From Paracoccus aminovorans (lineage in GTDB: Bacteria; Pseudomonadota; Alphaproteobacteria; Rhodobacterales; Rhodobacteraceae), in contig NZ_KQ955209.1 in assembly GCF_001546115.1 (NCBI RefSeq), positions 620,810 to 684,809 of the forward strand: a stretch of 64,000 bases of DNA. Reading direction: 5' to 3'. Below, piece by piece: positions 63,960 to 64,000 of this stretch. Under the pieces are notes generated by a model. It did no database searches and was not told where the DNA came from. It saw only the letters and a program-made list of their open reading frames with translations. Numbering within the stretch: position 1 is the stretch's first letter; each line of letters opens with the position of its first letter. The position numbers and the translations under genes are program-made.

Positions 63960-64000
63960 GGATGGCCCGGGGCTCGCGTCGGGATGCGGTGCGCTGCCGG

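Overview
This is high-GC DNA with the gene content and codon style of an alphaproteobacterium. The family is most likely Rhodobacteraceae, and Paracoccus or a close relative is plausible. That placement is inferred from gene families and GC-rich third positions; there is no rRNA or tRNA in the window. Two complete IS3-family elements, an IS5-like remnant, a frameshifted P-type ATPase relic and a frameshifted SDR gene mark the first half as an accessory, rearranged region.

Bases 1-9.6 kb hold a redox and metal-type module. A two-component pair faces away from it; the histidine kinase carries an IS3 element at its extreme C-terminus, so the kinase now reads in frame into the transposase OrfA. 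Divergently there are three small secreted PepSY-like proteins, a cytochrome b561, a secreted DUF2271 protein with an ApbE-type flavinylation motif, a PepSY-flavodoxin-ferredoxin reductase fusion, ApbE itself, and an unknown exported protein. Two copies of an 11-bp-phased direct repeat (GCTGACG) lie in the promoter regions and are good candidates for the response-regulator box. The module looks like a cytosol-to-periplasm electron transfer route that ends on a covalently flavinylated protein.

Bases 9.6-20.5 kb carry a LysR regulator, a ferric-reductase-like flavocytochrome, the P-type ATPase relic, a DUF924 protein, a P1B-4 metal ATPase, a second b561, and a TetR-HlyD-FtsX-ABC export operon with a likely TetR operator. 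Bases 20.5-31 kb hold the IS5 remnant, the second IS3, a membrane protein with a coupled 24-residue peptide gene, an exported protein with a repeated nonapeptide, and a run of stress or redox genes: a TrxR-like reductase, an MBL-fold hydrolase, SDR-DoxX, DUF2269, a diheme peroxidase-like cytochrome, DUF4142 and an SDR.

Bases 31.2-41.2 kb form a coherent corrinoid-dependent one-carbon module. It has a GlxA/GbdR-type AraC regulator, an Fe-S protein, a non-pyrrolysine MttB-family methyltransferase, a corrinoid protein, DUF1638, a MetV-like plus MetF-like pair, a methyl-corrinoid:tetrahydrofolate methyltransferase and a RACo-type reactivase. Together they should demethylate a quaternary amine such as glycine betaine and oxidise the methyl group via tetrahydrofolate.

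Bases 41.5-53.1 kb encode a 2665-residue secreted DUF11-repeat protein (with 360-bp tandem repeats) coupled to a 1194-residue predicted outer-membrane protein. Bases 53.6-64 kb, on the minus strand, hold a NarL/LuxR-type regulator and a tightly coupled operon: a small protein, a 2478-residue giant with annexin-like GTDE repeats, a hydrophobic segment and a phosphoribosyltransferase-like C-terminal region, then a HEAT/FGE-sulfatase-like protein. This operon is the least explained part of the window. It resembles cargo or accessory genes of an extracellular contractile injection system, but no structural gene of such a system lies inside the window.
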